Shown: positions 32,793 through 45,900 of the stretch, one piece after another
Layout: the number at the start of each line of letters is the position of its first letter
How positions within the stretch are numbered: position 1 is the first letter of the stretch
Source: Mesaphorura yosii
Lineage: Eukaryota > Arthropoda > Collembola > Poduromorpha > Tullbergiidae
Assembly: GCA_009869945.1 (NCBI GenBank)
Contig: WIXG01000036.1
Coordinates: forward strand, 124,001 to 188,000
Direction: 5' to 3'
DNA: 64,000 nucleotides
Notes under the pieces: generated by a model
Told to the model about the DNA's origin: nothing
What the model saw: the letters and a program-made list of their open reading frames with translations, nothing else
Databases searched by the model: none
Position numbers and translations under genes: made by a program

Positions 32793-35683
32793 GTGAGTGA
32801 TCTTCAGTTTGGTGAAGTAAAAAAGTGTACTGGAAACTGAATTAGCGCACAAAACTGCATCACGGGGATTACGTCTTCTATATCTTCTGCCTGGTCCTCT
32901 GGACTGGTCATTGATTGCTGGTCAAAATGATCAATTGCATAAACCCAATTTCCAAGAGTTAGTGCCGAAACAAACGTGAACGTGAAGCTGGTTTCGTCTG
33001 ACTCTGCCACTGCCATCAGACAACGTTGCCTTTTATTGTAATCGAATTGATTGGACCAGACCTTCGTTCTCCAACAAAGGTAAGAGTATTTATGTGTCTA
33101 TAATTTTATTTAACTAGCCATAGCATAATCTTAATTCATGGTGCGTAGCACCGATACGATAGAGTCGACGCATGCTTGAGACCCTTGAAAAGCGTCAATT
33201 AAAGTCGCCTGTAATATGTATCATAATCTTGTATCATATAATCTCAATCTCAGATAGAACTTCTAAGCCACTGACACTCGACATTGTCGACATTGCCATT
33301 GGTCTTGCCCGACGAATGTCTTAATTTAAGCCATTCTGGTAATTCTGAAACAGAGGACATTATTGGTTGCGTACACACAGCTGCTCTCGGTGCCGATGCT
33401 GTTTACATTCGCGTTAGCTGCGTGCGGCGGACGACAATGAACTTGAACAAGTACGTGCCTTTGGATGGATGTCATGGCTCTACTTCAATTAAAAGCTCAT
33501 TCGAGTTCAAACTTCTGCTCAAGTGTGTGTTGTGTGGCGAACAGGCATGGAGTATTGTATGGAGTACTATTTGTAGGCGAGTTGAATAACGACCGGATTT
33601 CATAACAGATAAAACGAACCCATGCACGCACAATTCAATGTTTACGTGACAAAACATCAGGCTATTTAGCGGGTTTTGTGGCTTGCGTTACCTGGCGCTC
33701 TACCTGGACCATGGACACCGGGCTTACATTTTAGAAGTATTGCACGAAAAGAGTGCTAAATCAATGCATTTATATACGATTCTTGCTTCTAAATGATGGC
33801 TAGTTTGCCATCTCAAATGCGTAATGTGTAATCCGAATTGACTGAGGAGATCTAGACCGTCAAACTGCAGATGGACAACGGGCACATACATCACTTGTAT
33901 ATTGCATAGGACAAGAGTAGTAAACAGATACGCATAAGTGTAAGGAACTAACCACAAAGTGTAAAGATATGCCGGCTGTTTCTGTGTGTCTGCTCGACAC
34001 TGGAGAAAATGGAGGAGGGTTGTTCGTTAATCGATGAAACTCGTGTGTCGTGTGCATTCGAATGGCGAGGGAAACGCATAAAAACTCAATATCAACAACT
34101 CCCGTTCCCGGGCTGGCATGGCAGGTTACACTTGAACGTGAGGAAATTGCAGAAACGACCGTGATATTGAACTCAGAGTTGCTGAAGTGCAGTGCAGTGC
34201 ATGGCAACATAAAACTATGATCCACATCCACGTTGAATCAAGGCAAGAAGAAAGCATTCTCGCCATTCTCGCGTCTTACGTTTGCGCTCGTTTGGCTTGG
34301 TGCGATTTGCACCAAAATGTGTACGTATTAAATTATGCATGAACGTAGCAACAGCGAGTCCAAACTTTTCCCTTCTAAATAATTGCTTTCTGATTCTCAG
34401 AAACTTTTACAGTTAAATGCACAACCCGACGCACGCACGCATGCACCGCCAACGTCAAGTCAAGTATGAGTAACGTTGTTGAATGCTGAAAGTGAAAACT
34501 TTGCGTGCATTTTAGTGTAGAAAGTCAAAGTCAACAATCATCCAACTCAAAACTTCAAAAGAATGTAATGTAACTCATTGTTTACACTTTCGTACGATTA
34601 CACTTTTACTCCGGTAGCACGAGTCAGCTTTGATTACGACTCTTTGTGCAATAAGAGCATGAATTTATGAATATCAACTGAAACATGAATTGTTATGCCT
34701 GGAACGATTCTACGATTCTGGAGTCTGCTTTTTGTTATCGTTGCGAATATTTCGAATTCAATAAAAACGAGATGAGAGCTCTTGACAGTTATTAGTACTG
34801 CATAATTAATTTATTTACTCATTCTACTGATCCATTAGAAAGAGAGCCTCAACAATCACAAACAACTTTTGCGTGTTAAATGTGGGTACGACGCATTAAA
34901 CATTCGTTCCATTAATCGCTCGTGCTCGCTCATTTGCGTTCAGAATGAAATCACTTCCGACATCCATCGATGTGGAGGCAAAGGCGGCCTCTACTCACTA
35001 TCTGCGGTAGATTGTTTAGACGTTTTTATTCATTAGAGCAATGGCAATGGGCAACTTTTCCGTATTTCTGACAAAGTTCGGTTGGGCGAACTGAAATGAA
35101 CCCATTACAACGAACGGTATTGTCATTATCTAATATAATGGATTTATGGAAATGGGCGAACCATGCTAATCAGAGACAGAAGATCAATCTTGCTCTCGTG
35201 ATTTTGGCAAATCTCCCCAGATTCCTAGCAAAAGGCGCCTGTTTTGCAGCTTCGCCTGACTGCTCGAAGCTAGATTTTTTGTTTCATGTTGTTATTTTTG
35301 TACGTCATGCGAATGCGAACTCAAATTCGGATACATTACGCCAGTGATAATATGACAGGTTTGATTTGTCGGGAGATTCTTCGTGCTCGCTTTGCATCTA
35401 TAATTATGGGGCTATGACTTTCTGGGGTTGGCCAAATTCGTTCCTGCTGTCTGAGCTTTATACGTATGCGTATGGAATCTCATCAGGTTAATGTGCACGA
35501 AATGCATAAGATTAAATAACAAACAAATGATCATGATGGCGCTCTTGACTTGTGAGTTATTCCCATTCCATTAGTTTATCTCTGTGTATTGCTTTATGTT
35601 TTCGTACCACTGAAATAAAGAAGCTAGAAGGTTTTACGAATCAAATGAAGAAGTATGCTAAACTTTTGCTTTTATGTTTTCAG
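32793..35683 (+). other. Probable 2.9-kb 5' untranslated intron of tincar
   Basis: It runs from the GTGAGT donor after the candidate promoter to the acceptor before GAAGATTCGTG. No coding sequence is visible. If the model is right, such a long first intron would be a likely home for developmental enhancers. Confidence 0.35.
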
Positions 35684-35714
35684 GAAGATTCGTGAATCTG
35701 AAACAATTGACAAA

Positions 35715-38700
35715 ATGACGAGCAAAAGCATCAGCACATCGTCACTGCCTCAGCAGAAGCCCAAGCCACGGCTGAATTCTATGTTATCCATCTGGTAATT
35801 ACCCTTAATGTTCTTAATTACTCTGTTCAATTGTTGAACTTGGAATTTGGCACTGAACATGATTTCAATAATGAGACACATTTCGCCGGTTTGTTTACTC
35901 AAGGTACGGGATTATGATTGGCATTCTCCAAGTGTATCTGACAGTTCAAAGCGTGAGGAAATTTATTTGGTTTACTGAGCTGTCCTGGCCGTACCAGAAG
36001 ACACCGTTCGTTGAACTGAACATTTATATCGCACTAATAGGTAAACATTCGCGAGCTCTCATAATGAACTCTTTACATCATGCTAATGCGAACTCTTGAC
36101 AAGAAGTGTGTTAATATTCGCATTTTTGTTGCTTTGAAGGAGTTGCTGTTCTCATGCTCCCATTTTTCCTGGCTGCCTCATTCCTCCGAATCGGAAACAC
36201 TGCCAATGATAATGGATTCTTGGGAAGACATTTGAATCTCAGAGACGACTGGGCCGAGTTTCTTATGCCCAGCATGTTGTATCAAGGGAGTCATGGACTT
36301 TTCCGCACAATTTGGACTCACAGCGGACCCACGGCCAGCCTCATCCATGTCATCTCAAGCTTCTGCCTTCTGCTGCCACAAACCGTCATGGAGGCCGTGC
36401 TTATTAAATACGGGCACTTGTCCAGAGGTACTATCCAAACCTTTCTTTCGCTATTTCTTTTCTCCAGCTTATAGTCGCAGTGGTTTTTTATGCCTGCAAA
36501 GTTTGGGGATTTCCAGCGATGAGTTTGCAAGCAGTATAAATAAAGCAGCGGGCAAGGGAATAAAAGCGCAAGCGAAAACAGAATGAGTCATCATTAGAGT
36601 GTGCGCTATGCTGGACCGCGTGTGTGCTAACGACCTCAAAGAGATGGATTTAGCGTTCGTCATTCTTCAGTTCTATTAATAATCGTAACTTTCTTGTTTC
36701 GCTCTCACGAAGAATGTATTCTGATTTTGGGAAGATTTAAGAGGTTTCTTTCATCATAATTGTATTAACTCAAAAGGCTGAGACGGAGATCGGCGAAATG
36801 AAACTCAGATCTTCCATCCACCAACGAGTTTTCCACAAAGCTTTTGTTCTTGGAATCAATGATTCCGTTGTAGAGAGCAGAAACCTAACCGCAGCCTTGT
36901 TCATACGATGAAGACATGCAGCATGCAACCAGGAAATAAAGTTATCATAAACTGACAATCTTATCCAATATTTCATACGTATCATACTGACGAATGACTT
37001 TTCTTTTTGACCAATGGAATCAGAGATTCATTTCTGCTTTCTTCACATGGAAATTTCAGATGCGCTGTGGACGACAGACATGGATTTCATGGTTTCCCAA
37101 AGGGATCGAAATGCTATTCTCAAAATTCTCAGCCTTGGCGAAGTCGAGAGTAAATTGATGCCTGAGCAAATTTCTTTGATGGATCACAGTCCGGAAGTTA
37201 TCCGTGTTGAATTTTTCAACTACGCACTCGCATTGGTTGTGTTTGCTCTTCGCTACTCAAATGTATTTTGGTTCACCAACAAGTCCTTCTCGTTGGTGTT
37301 CAGCATTCAGCTCATCCTGACTGCTCTTCACACTCTGATTTCATTCTTCGCCTTCTCCATCCTCTACAAACTCCATGTTTTTGGACCTGAAAAAATATTG
37401 CACAAGAGTCTGCCATTTCTTCTAAATCATCACATCACGCTGCTCCTCTACATTCTCTCCATTATGATTCTACTTGCGTCCAGCAGTGTCTTTTACCATT
37501 ACGGATATGTCAAACTCGCCTCCTTCGTAAGACAAAGAGCGAGGAGCTTCCACATCACCAATGGACAAGCCGGTTCCGGGTACGTTCACGTTTTTTACGG
37601 TTTCAAGCTCTGTTCAAGAATTCCAGCACTGACAAAAATTTATTATGCAGAATTGGTTGGGCTTACTTTCCTCACTGCTCTGCCTTGGCAGTTCTTCTGG
37701 CACTTACCGCGTCACAGAGCTCTCTGATCCATGATGCCGCATTGCTGTATCGTTTGTGTCTCGATATGAATTTGCTTATGTACATTGTCAGCGTGGTCAT
37801 ATTCATGCTTATTTGGATCCTTACATGGCTTGTTCTGACCATCAAGAGTAACTGGACCTTCCAATTGAACGTAATAACCAACTTCGATCAACTATAATTT
37901 TGAAGCATGCAGGAATATTTATTTCATTCGTTTGCCAATGATTTATAGGTCAATGTGGGAAATTTGCGCATGAGAGATCTCGATTCTCTGAGACTTTGTG
38001 CCGAAATTTCGTTGGCTAGCCCGTCAGATATCAACAAGCCGTCAACGCCATTAGTTTCGTCTATGCTCGTCATCAACGAGGGACAAGCTTTCGAGGTGTC
38101 GGATATCGATGCGAAGCGAAATGTCCTAGAAAACTTACTACAGGTAACTGCACCCGCACCTTGTAATCCATTTCGTTATCTTAGACGAAGCTAATTATGA
38201 GTTGCTCTTTTTCGCAGAGCTCACACTTGAAGAGGGAGAAAGATTCGTCTGAGAGAATCTACTGGCCGAGATCCTGCCCAGTAAGCGAGACACAAAATTC
38301 TCTCGAACCAGAAGAGCAGCCATGGCTGAAAGAAACAACAGAAGTAGTTCCGACGAAAAACAAAGTCACCTTCCAGGATGATTTCTTGGCACCAAGGTAT
38401 GACGAATTTCCTACTGTAATTTGTAATTAATTGTTGACGGAGGCTTTCATTGAATCTCACGATTCACAGGAGATATTCTACTACACCGACGCCAAGATCC
38501 GGTGGGCTGAAGGGAATCTACCGCGATGTTAGTTACACTCAGCACAAACCTTGCAGCATTGATGACGGTGACTACGCGCTACTCAGATGCGGAAAGCAGC
38601 CAATCAATCGATGCTCTCTGTCTCAGGAGCAAAGGGCCGAAGAGAAACACGTAAGTATAAACAAAGACATTTCAAAATTTTTAAAACTATTGAAACTGCA

Positions 38701-40267
38701 ACCCGAGTCAGAGACCTTTTATGAGTTCTGGGTTGCCATCAATCTGTACTTGTTTGTGACTAACTCAAGATATTTTACTCTAATCCATAGGTTTTAATTG
38801 ATCTTGGCTCAGCATCGCCTCGTCATCAGCAAATGATGCCGACAGCCTTGAACCCAATGCTTCCAAGTGCACAGGTAAGACGTTATTGAATTAAAGGCGT
38901 ACTTCCTTTCTCCTTCAATAAAGTATCAGGAATGAAGTTGGATGTGCATTTAGAGAAGAGATTTTATGAAGGCACCTGCTGCGTTTAGATTTATTGGACA
39001 TTGACAATTTGATCCCATGAACAATTCACAGCGGATTGACCGTAATTATCTAAATTGATTTCCATTCGATGTGTAACGCATTTTCGCTCTAACCCTTTGT
39101 GAAGCGACCGCCAAAGCTCTCCTGGACTAGCTAAATGTAGTAGAATAACAAACTAGCGAGTAGTGCAAACCAGATTCGATTGCAAAAGAGCTTTCTCCTT
39201 GATAGCAGTATTTGACAGATTGAAAGGGTCAAAATGCTAAGATAGTGGCCGCGCATCAAAATGCCAGATCGCCGGGCTATCAGAAGTAGAAAATAGAAAG
39301 CTTTCTGTGTAATTTCATTTTGCTTTTAAAAATCATTCTCAAATCAGTTTAAGCGCATGGGGCATAATCAAATTATTTGTTCTTGCAGGGAGTTCCTGGA
39401 AGTTCCGACTCTGGTTATAATGGAACTGGAAGCAGCACAGTCTCTTGTTCGGACTCAAGAAGCACGAGTTCCAACTCACCACCCGACAGAACCGTGTGCG
39501 GCGAGTATCTCAAGTCGGGAGAACCAGCTTGCTGCAGCCAAATTGCAGACTGTGGATGCGATTCTCAACAATGCTACTCCAGTCACTCAACGTATGGAAA
39601 AATTGGGCTGAGTCGAAAGAACAGTGTCAGATCCCATATTGAGCCAATCTATGAAACCAAGCGAGTGTACGATCTTCGACATGTTCCATTGGACGGAACG
39701 TACGGTGAAACTACCAAGAGGCCAATGCTACAGTCGCCGACTAATGCCTCAGGAGCTGGTCCCTCTAATTATCAAATCAAACCCCAAGAAAAAGAGTACA
39801 GCAGCAGAACATTGCCCGAGGTAGATTACAAAAATACTCACACGCCACCGGCGCCCGTGCAGCAGAACAGCAGCGCCAGTGAAAGCGATTACGGAATGAC
39901 AATTCACAGAAGGCACTCCATGCGTCGGTCTTTCACACACAATGACTCTACTATTCAAACGACTCCGTACGGGCGCTGTACAAACATCAAAATAAACCCT
40001 GCCGATCAGATGCCGCCTGTCCCTCCACCACTTCCTCCGCTTTCCTTCCTGGGCTCGTCGGCAACCACGGGTATAAACTCAGCAACCCCCATGTCAAATA
40101 ATTCCCACAATAGCCCAAGAAACTCAGCAGCATATTTCGTGTCCACATCCAACTTTTCTCCTCACCACACAACAATCCCCAACCACAATAACCTCGCTTC
40201 ACCGCCATCTCAGTTGACACCAAATACTTGCTCTACCTTCCTGAATAATTCTTACAGTTTAAAATAA
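35715..40267 (+). CDS. tinc: Tincar-type eight-pass membrane protein (about 920 aa, 10 exons)
   Basis: Exons 35715-35794, 35904-36040, 36140-36427, 37060-37579, 37651-37870, 37949-38143, 38218-38396, 38470-38650, 38791-38874 and 39389-40267. The N-terminal half has eight hydrophobic segments: near WYGIMIGILQVYL, IALIGVAVLMLPFFLA, HVISSFCLLLPQTV, FFNYALALVVFAL, SIQLILTALHTLISFF, LLLYILSIMILLASS, ALAVLLALTASQ and YIVSVVIFMLIWILTW. A Ser/Pro-rich cytoplasmic tail of roughly 500 residues follows. This matches Drosophila Tincar, a developmentally regulated protein (heart, eye) of unknown biochemical role. The acceptor of exon 4 is uncertain: one 39 bases upstream, just after AATCAG, is also in frame. 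No signal peptide; the start is the first ATG of the exon. Confidence 0.82.
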
Positions 40268-40427
40268 ACTGAATGATTTTACATATTAAGTTATTAATCT
40301 AGAAGGTTAGTAGAAATCTAGAAATAGGTTGCAAATAAGAACAGTAGCATAGACGAATGAATCCTCTGTAAGGCTTTAAACATTACGTGGATAAGTTATG
40401 GTTTTAACGCAAACAATGTGCCAACTA

Positions 40428-40433
40428 TTTATT
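40428..40433 (-). terminator. Poly(A) signal for the coiled-coil gene
   Basis: TTTATT on the plus strand gives AATAAA on the minus strand, 129 bases after that gene's stop and inside the tincar 3' untranslated region. Confidence 0.45.
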
Positions 40434-40537
40434 TGCAAAGCAACTTATTGAACATGTCGTTATTTTTGCCTAAAGGTTAAGTTATGTTTGTTAATAATAG
40501 TTTAAGTATTCGCATATTCAAACGATCCAGGTTTTGG

Positions 40538-40543
40538 AATAAA
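40538..40543 (+). terminator. Poly(A) signal for tincar
   Basis: This AATAAA is 270 bases after the tincar stop and ends 19 bases before the stop codon of the opposing coiled-coil gene. Confidence 0.5.
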
Positions 40544-40561
40544 CTTGTTTCTTGTGTGTTG

Positions 40562-41977
40562 TTACGCTTTGGTCGAGGTGGTGCCCGGGTCCTTCTTTTT
40601 GAATTGAAATGTGCGTGGATTTGATGAACTAGTTCCGTTGAAGCTATTCTCGAACCCCTCACAATTTTCCTTTGAAATTTCCTCGACTTCGAAATGGGGA
40701 TCCAGCGCAGGGACTTTAGTCGCTAGAAACACCGGCAGTTTATAGATTTAGACCCTCACTTTATTCTTGTAAGCATGTTGGCGCCTGGTAACAGAAGTAC
40801 TTACGTGGTGCTTCCTTGGGTACGGCAGGCGACGGAGCCGACACGTGACATCGGAAATTCGGTCTCGCCGGTTCAGAACACCCCAATGACTTTGGCTTCC
40901 CACTGCTACGCTTATTTTTCAGCCACTCATTTTCGATTTCAGAAACTCTGTTTTCCCAAAAGGCTATAGAATCACGAGTCTTCGAAATTTGCTGCGAGAG
41001 TCTGTTTTACAACGACATGAGTCACGATAGTTTGCGTAAAAAGATTCTGGAGAGTAGACTTTCTATCATCTTACCTTGACGCCTCCGAACTCGGCTTTTT
41101 GACTTCCTTCCGTTCTTTCTTCAACGAGGAAATTTTGCTTTCGGTCTCTTTGATTTCCAAGCGAATTTTGTTCTCCTCTTCCTTAATATCGCCGAGGGAG
41201 CTCTTGTATTTTCTTTCCAATTCACTCTTTTCACGCTCACCTTCTTCAAGCTTACGCATGGGGATGACAATGCTAGCAACTTCTAAGAATTATAAGGGTA
41301 TTTAATTTCTTGTTGAGAAAGACTGGAAATATGCAAAAACGTTACTCACGTCGTTCTTTTGCAGCCATTTGTGCTTTGTACAGTTCACATGCAAAGTCGA
41401 GGAGGAATTTGCGATAATTTTCGCCCTCGGATGCCGAATTCCATTCAATCATAAACTGTTCCACCTTCTCCAACCTCTTACCCAACTGAACTGTGAGTCG
41501 ATGGTAGGAAAATTCCTGCGAGACATGTAAAATATGCGTGATTTCAATTTTCTGGTTCATCTACAAAATTCTGGATGGAATGGCTCACCCCACGATTTGA
41601 CTTCTGTTGAAGATAATCTTGTAACTCATTGCAACGTTCGGTTAGGACTCGAAGTTTGATCTTCTGTAAGCCGATATCAGTTGCCTTTAGAGCAATCGCC
41701 TCTGCCAATTGTGCAAGCTTCCTCAGGGTTGAACCCCATCTTTCCCTTAAAATGGTGAGTAGGTCTTGGGCGACCTTAATGTCGCGTTTAACTAATACAA
41801 ACAGTGATTTATCTTCTATAAAGGCATGAAAGATGAAGAGTTCTTTGACCAAGAACCAAGTTGTTTAGTTGTTTTACCTTTCTCGTAGGATTTTCTATCA
41901 TTTTCAAGTGCGATTCGATTCAGTTGAAGCACATTCAGCATCCTCCGTAGGTCGGAGTTGTTCATTGCGGCATCCAT
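40562..41977 (-). CDS. Unrecognised coiled-coil protein (about 352 aa, 6 exons)
   Basis: Minus-strand exons 41977-41878, about 41815-41589, 41515-41350, 41282-41075, 41001-40805 and 40722-40562 join in frame. The start MDAAMNNSDLRRMLNVLQLN is the first ATG in the exon. The middle is strongly helical: VAQDLLTILRERWGSTLRKL, then LGKRLEKVEQFMIEW, then a highly charged coiled coil (EEENKIRLEIKETESKISSL). The C-terminal 110 residues are polar and disordered and end in FQFKKKDPGTTSTKA. No signal peptide or membrane segment. Candidates would be cytoskeletal, ciliary or kinetochore coiled-coil proteins, but I cannot place it. The last two exons were found by continuing the frame through consensus splice sites. 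Confidence 0.68.
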
Positions 41978-42946
41978 CGCTAAAGGTCTTGGAATAATAG
42001 ATGAGCGTGCTCAAGCAGGAAGTCAAGAAAGTGAATAAGCGAAGAATTTCTGCAGATTCGATCAGAATATTCGAATTGCAGGGTGCTGGCAAAGTTACTG
42101 CAAACAGTTAGTGTAGGAAGCAATAATCAGCTTAATCATAATCTTGTCAAAAGCTTAATCAGACCTTTCCTCATTCAAAAGCTGTTAAACGAAGATATTT
42201 TGTCAACTTACCGGTCACCAGGGGTGTACTAATTACTAAATAAAGCTGATGGTCGGAATGGCTTCGAGATACGTTTGATCAAAATTTGAACTAAGAAATT
42301 AGCTGTTAAGAAGTACGTTTTGCAATTACAAATTACGAATTAAATTACGAAAGAGAACCAAGGAATATGACATAAAAAATCAAATCGAAATGTCGACAAG
42401 TGTTTGTATTATGCCGCTGGTTTTTCGTGTGTTTTGTTGTTAGATTCTCATAGTGCATGAAACAAATGAAATGGAAGGTAAATCTTTGACCTCCAAATTG
42501 CCCAACTTTAGGAGCATCCAGATGCAAAGTGATGAGGGCAGCGAAAGTTCAACGTCTGTGTTTCAGACTCTTAAATACAGCAAATGAGACCAACATCTCA
42601 ACAAAGGATTGTCAAAAGCAATAATGTTCCAAGAAAGTATTAATTCTGTGGTCGAAAACATTGACAAATGCACCTCTTCAGCACGAGCACGGATTCGACC
42701 AATTCGGGTTGCAAGTAGAATGGATGAGATGAGGTGCAGCAAAAAGGATAGTCGGATAGTTCGAGTCTCTATACATGGCAAACTTCAACTTCCAGAGCTG
42801 TTGCTGAATATATGTATTAGTTCACATCAGAGGAATGCATACTTTTATCAATTTATTTGATAGATGTGAACCTTACAATAGAGTATGAATAATAGTGAAA
42901 CAAATAGTAATAAGATAGCCATCGAATCAGTGTTCACACGAACACA
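41978..42946. other. Gap between the coiled-coil gene and eIF3a
   Basis: About 970 bases hold the 5' flank of the coiled-coil gene and the 3' flank of eIF3a. Short open frames occur but nothing supports them as genes. Confidence 0.45.
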
Positions 42947-45900
42947 TTAAGCAGGTGTATCCTTCTTGGCAGGTGCGCTTCTCCAGCTTCCATCGCTTTC
43001 CCCTTGCCCCGCATCTTTCTCACGTTTCTCGTCGCGCCTGGAATAGTTGGGTGAATTAGTATGGATTCAATCAACCTTTATCATTCTACCAAGTTTTTTT
43101 CTTAATTCACTAACCAATTAGTCTCTCTGACACGTCTCGGCTCCGAGTCCTTCTCCTTGCGTGGCTCCGAGTCTCTGCCAGCTGGAGTGCTACCGCCACC
43201 ACGTCTCCAAGTTGGCTGCCAAGCAGCAGATTTCTCGCCACCTTCCTTATCATCATCTCGAGCAGGACGGTCACGGCCGTCACGGTCTCGGCGCATCTCA
43301 AAGTCGTCCCGGCCAGCTGGTCTGTCACGTCTTGCACTTCCACCAACCTCGAACTCACGAGCGTTGGGTTGTCTGCCACGAGTTGGTTCCATGTCAAACT
43401 CGCGAGAATTTGACTGTCTAGTGCGAGTCGGTTCCATATCGAACTCACGAGAGTTTGATTGTCTCGCGCGAGGTGGCTCCAAATCAAATTCACGAGAGTT
43501 TGGTTGCCTGGCACGAAGTGATGGTTCCATGTCGAATTCACGAGCATTTGTTGACGGTCTAGCACGAATTGGCTGCTCTCGATTGTTACCGAGGTCACGC
43601 CTTGCTTCAGCTTCAAACTCGCGATTGAGGTTCCGACGCAAGTCCGGTTCCTCACGCGGAGTTCTTTCTTGTCTTCCGTCCAAATCTCTATCCTTTCGCG
43701 TATCAGTGCTGTTGTTTGTAACACTTGCGCCACCACCTCCGCGCTTCCAGCTCGGTTGCCAAATGCCAGCCGACGGTGATGGCTTGTCGCGAGCTTCTTT
43801 TTCTTCCAATTCTCGGTTTCGAGCCAATTGTTTCTCCAATGTGAGTTTGTTTGCCTCTTCTTTTTCCTTTTCTATTTTCTCTCGTTCTTGCCGCATCTTC
43901 TCTTCCTCGCGCTGTTTAATTTCTTCCAGTCGGCGTCGCTCAATCTCTGCTTGCTCGTCGAGGTACTTTCGACGTCTATCTTCCTTTCTTTGTAGTTTTC
44001 TTTCAGCCAAACGCTTTGCCTTCTCTTCGGCAAACTTCTTTTCATAATCAGCAACCTTGGCCAGGAAGACATCTCGACGGGAGTCCAAAAGTTTCTTAAG
44101 AAATTCGTCCTTGTCTTCTTTCATTCGCTTCATCCTGTCGCGATTTGCAACCGCAAGTTTACGCTCTTCGATCAAGTTTACAATGCGCTCTTGCTCATGA
44201 ATCTCCCAATCTTTCTGCTCCTGCTCCTTCTTCTCTGTGAAGCTCTTTTCAATGACAGGAATTTCTTCAAGGCGCTTAGCTCTCTCCAAGTGATCAAAAC
44301 GCTTTGATTGGAACTTCAGACGTTGACGATGCTCGTTTGCTTCTTTAGCCATTTCCTCTTGCTGGCGCAACATCACTGTTTCCACGTCCAATTTTCCCAG
44401 ATCGTCTTCTTCAAGTTTCTTGAAGACATTTTTACCAAATGGTGTTTTAGACAATTTTTCCATTTGTTCTTTGAAGATGCGAGCCTGAATTTCCAGTCTT
44501 TCTGTTTCAAGACGCTTCTTCTCCCGGTCTTCTCTTTCAGCCTCCAATCGTCTGTGTTCCAATAGCAGCTGTGCTTTAGCGAGCTGCTCATTTCTCCATT
44601 TTTCTTCATTTTCTCGGTCCACGGCTGTTCTTTCCAGCTCCTCACGTCTATCAGAAATAATCTTTTGTCGCTGCATCAGCTTATGGTGACTTTGCTTTTC
44701 ATAGGTGAGATAATGGTTGTGAATTTGGCTGCGAAGTTTATCTTCTTTAGCCTGCACATGAACAAAAATGTAAGAATGGAAATATCACTTTCCATAATTT
44801 GCATGTAGCACTGAACCTACTTACTTGTAAATGAACTGGTCCAATCATTTCCACCGTTTCTCCCAAAACATTGAAGACGTTCACCAGTTGGAGCCGAACT
44901 GTTTCAGAAGGCATCTCTTGCAAATGTGGTCCTTCAGTAAGATCCTCCCTCGACGCCTCAGCCAACGAATCTCCGAATCTTACACAATTCGATCTGTGAT
45001 CGATCATGATTTGCATATCATTGAAACGAACTGCATCGACAAGAAGCTGTTCCAAGCGAGACTTGTCACCAAAGACTCCCATACTTAGAAAATGTTCGTA
45101 GTTGATTGACTTATACAGCTACAATAAAGTATTAATATTAGAAATCAGTCTCTGGCAACTCCCAAGTTAAGCTTATTCTGCAATTTGCATCAAGAAACGG
45201 TGAAAGCTGTACCTGCGAAACTTGTTTAATCAAGCGAACCAAAGCCACATCTTGAAGGGGTTCAATATATTGCTTCAAGTATTCGTTTTCATTGTTCTCG
45301 ACCAGAGCTTGAGTGATGGTGTTAACATTAGCACACAACAGCAGTGGATTGAATTCAACTTCCAGAAGTTCATGCAGCTCCTGCAACGCAGGGACAGAAT
45401 GAGCCAATACTCCGTAGCGATGCAAGTCTCGAATCAAAGATTTTCTTGTGGGCGGTTGAGACAAGAACAAAAGTGTAGACAACTTCTGGGCCTTTTCCAT
45501 CATGCCCTTTTCAGTCTCCACAAATCTTTCAAATTCAGGATGAGTGACCGGGAAAGGAATTGCCAATGTTGCCAGCGCCACTTGAGATGCATTTCTACAG
45601 AAATGAGAATTTATTAAAGATTGTTCAATCATTTTTCAGCAAACTTGACTTGACTTATTACTTACCTTTGCAATTCTTCGCGGGACAAAGATTTCTTCAT
45701 ATCCTTGCAGAGCAAGTAGTACTTCAGCAGAGTTGCAGCATGGAACAACAAATTCCCAGCCTTCCAGAAAACAAGAGACAATTTCTGGTAGTAATATGCC
45801 ATCATTCGTGTTTGTGATTTTCTTGATTGGTTCATCAGAAGATGAATGTCCTCGATCGCTTTGTAAGCCTCTTGCCACAGCTCCATTGAAATGGCCGAAT

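Noticed and set aside
36530-36560. TATAAATAAA word in a tincar intron as a promoter
   Set aside because: No initiator at the right distance and it lies inside a well-supported intron; likely AT-rich chance.
42745-42770. tRNA B-box-like GTTCGAGTC
   Set aside because: No A box, no cloverleaf and no terminator could be found around it.
43110-43736. 208-codon minus-strand frame overlapping the eIF3a tail
   Set aside because: Another frame of the same repeat-bearing exon; it lacks a start context and eIF3a already explains the sequence.
43157-44047. Long plus-strand open frame (about 296 codons, Ser/Arg-rich)
   Set aside because: It is the mirror of the Glu/Arg/Lys-rich eIF3a exon. Repetitive charged coding sequence often leaves the opposite strand open.
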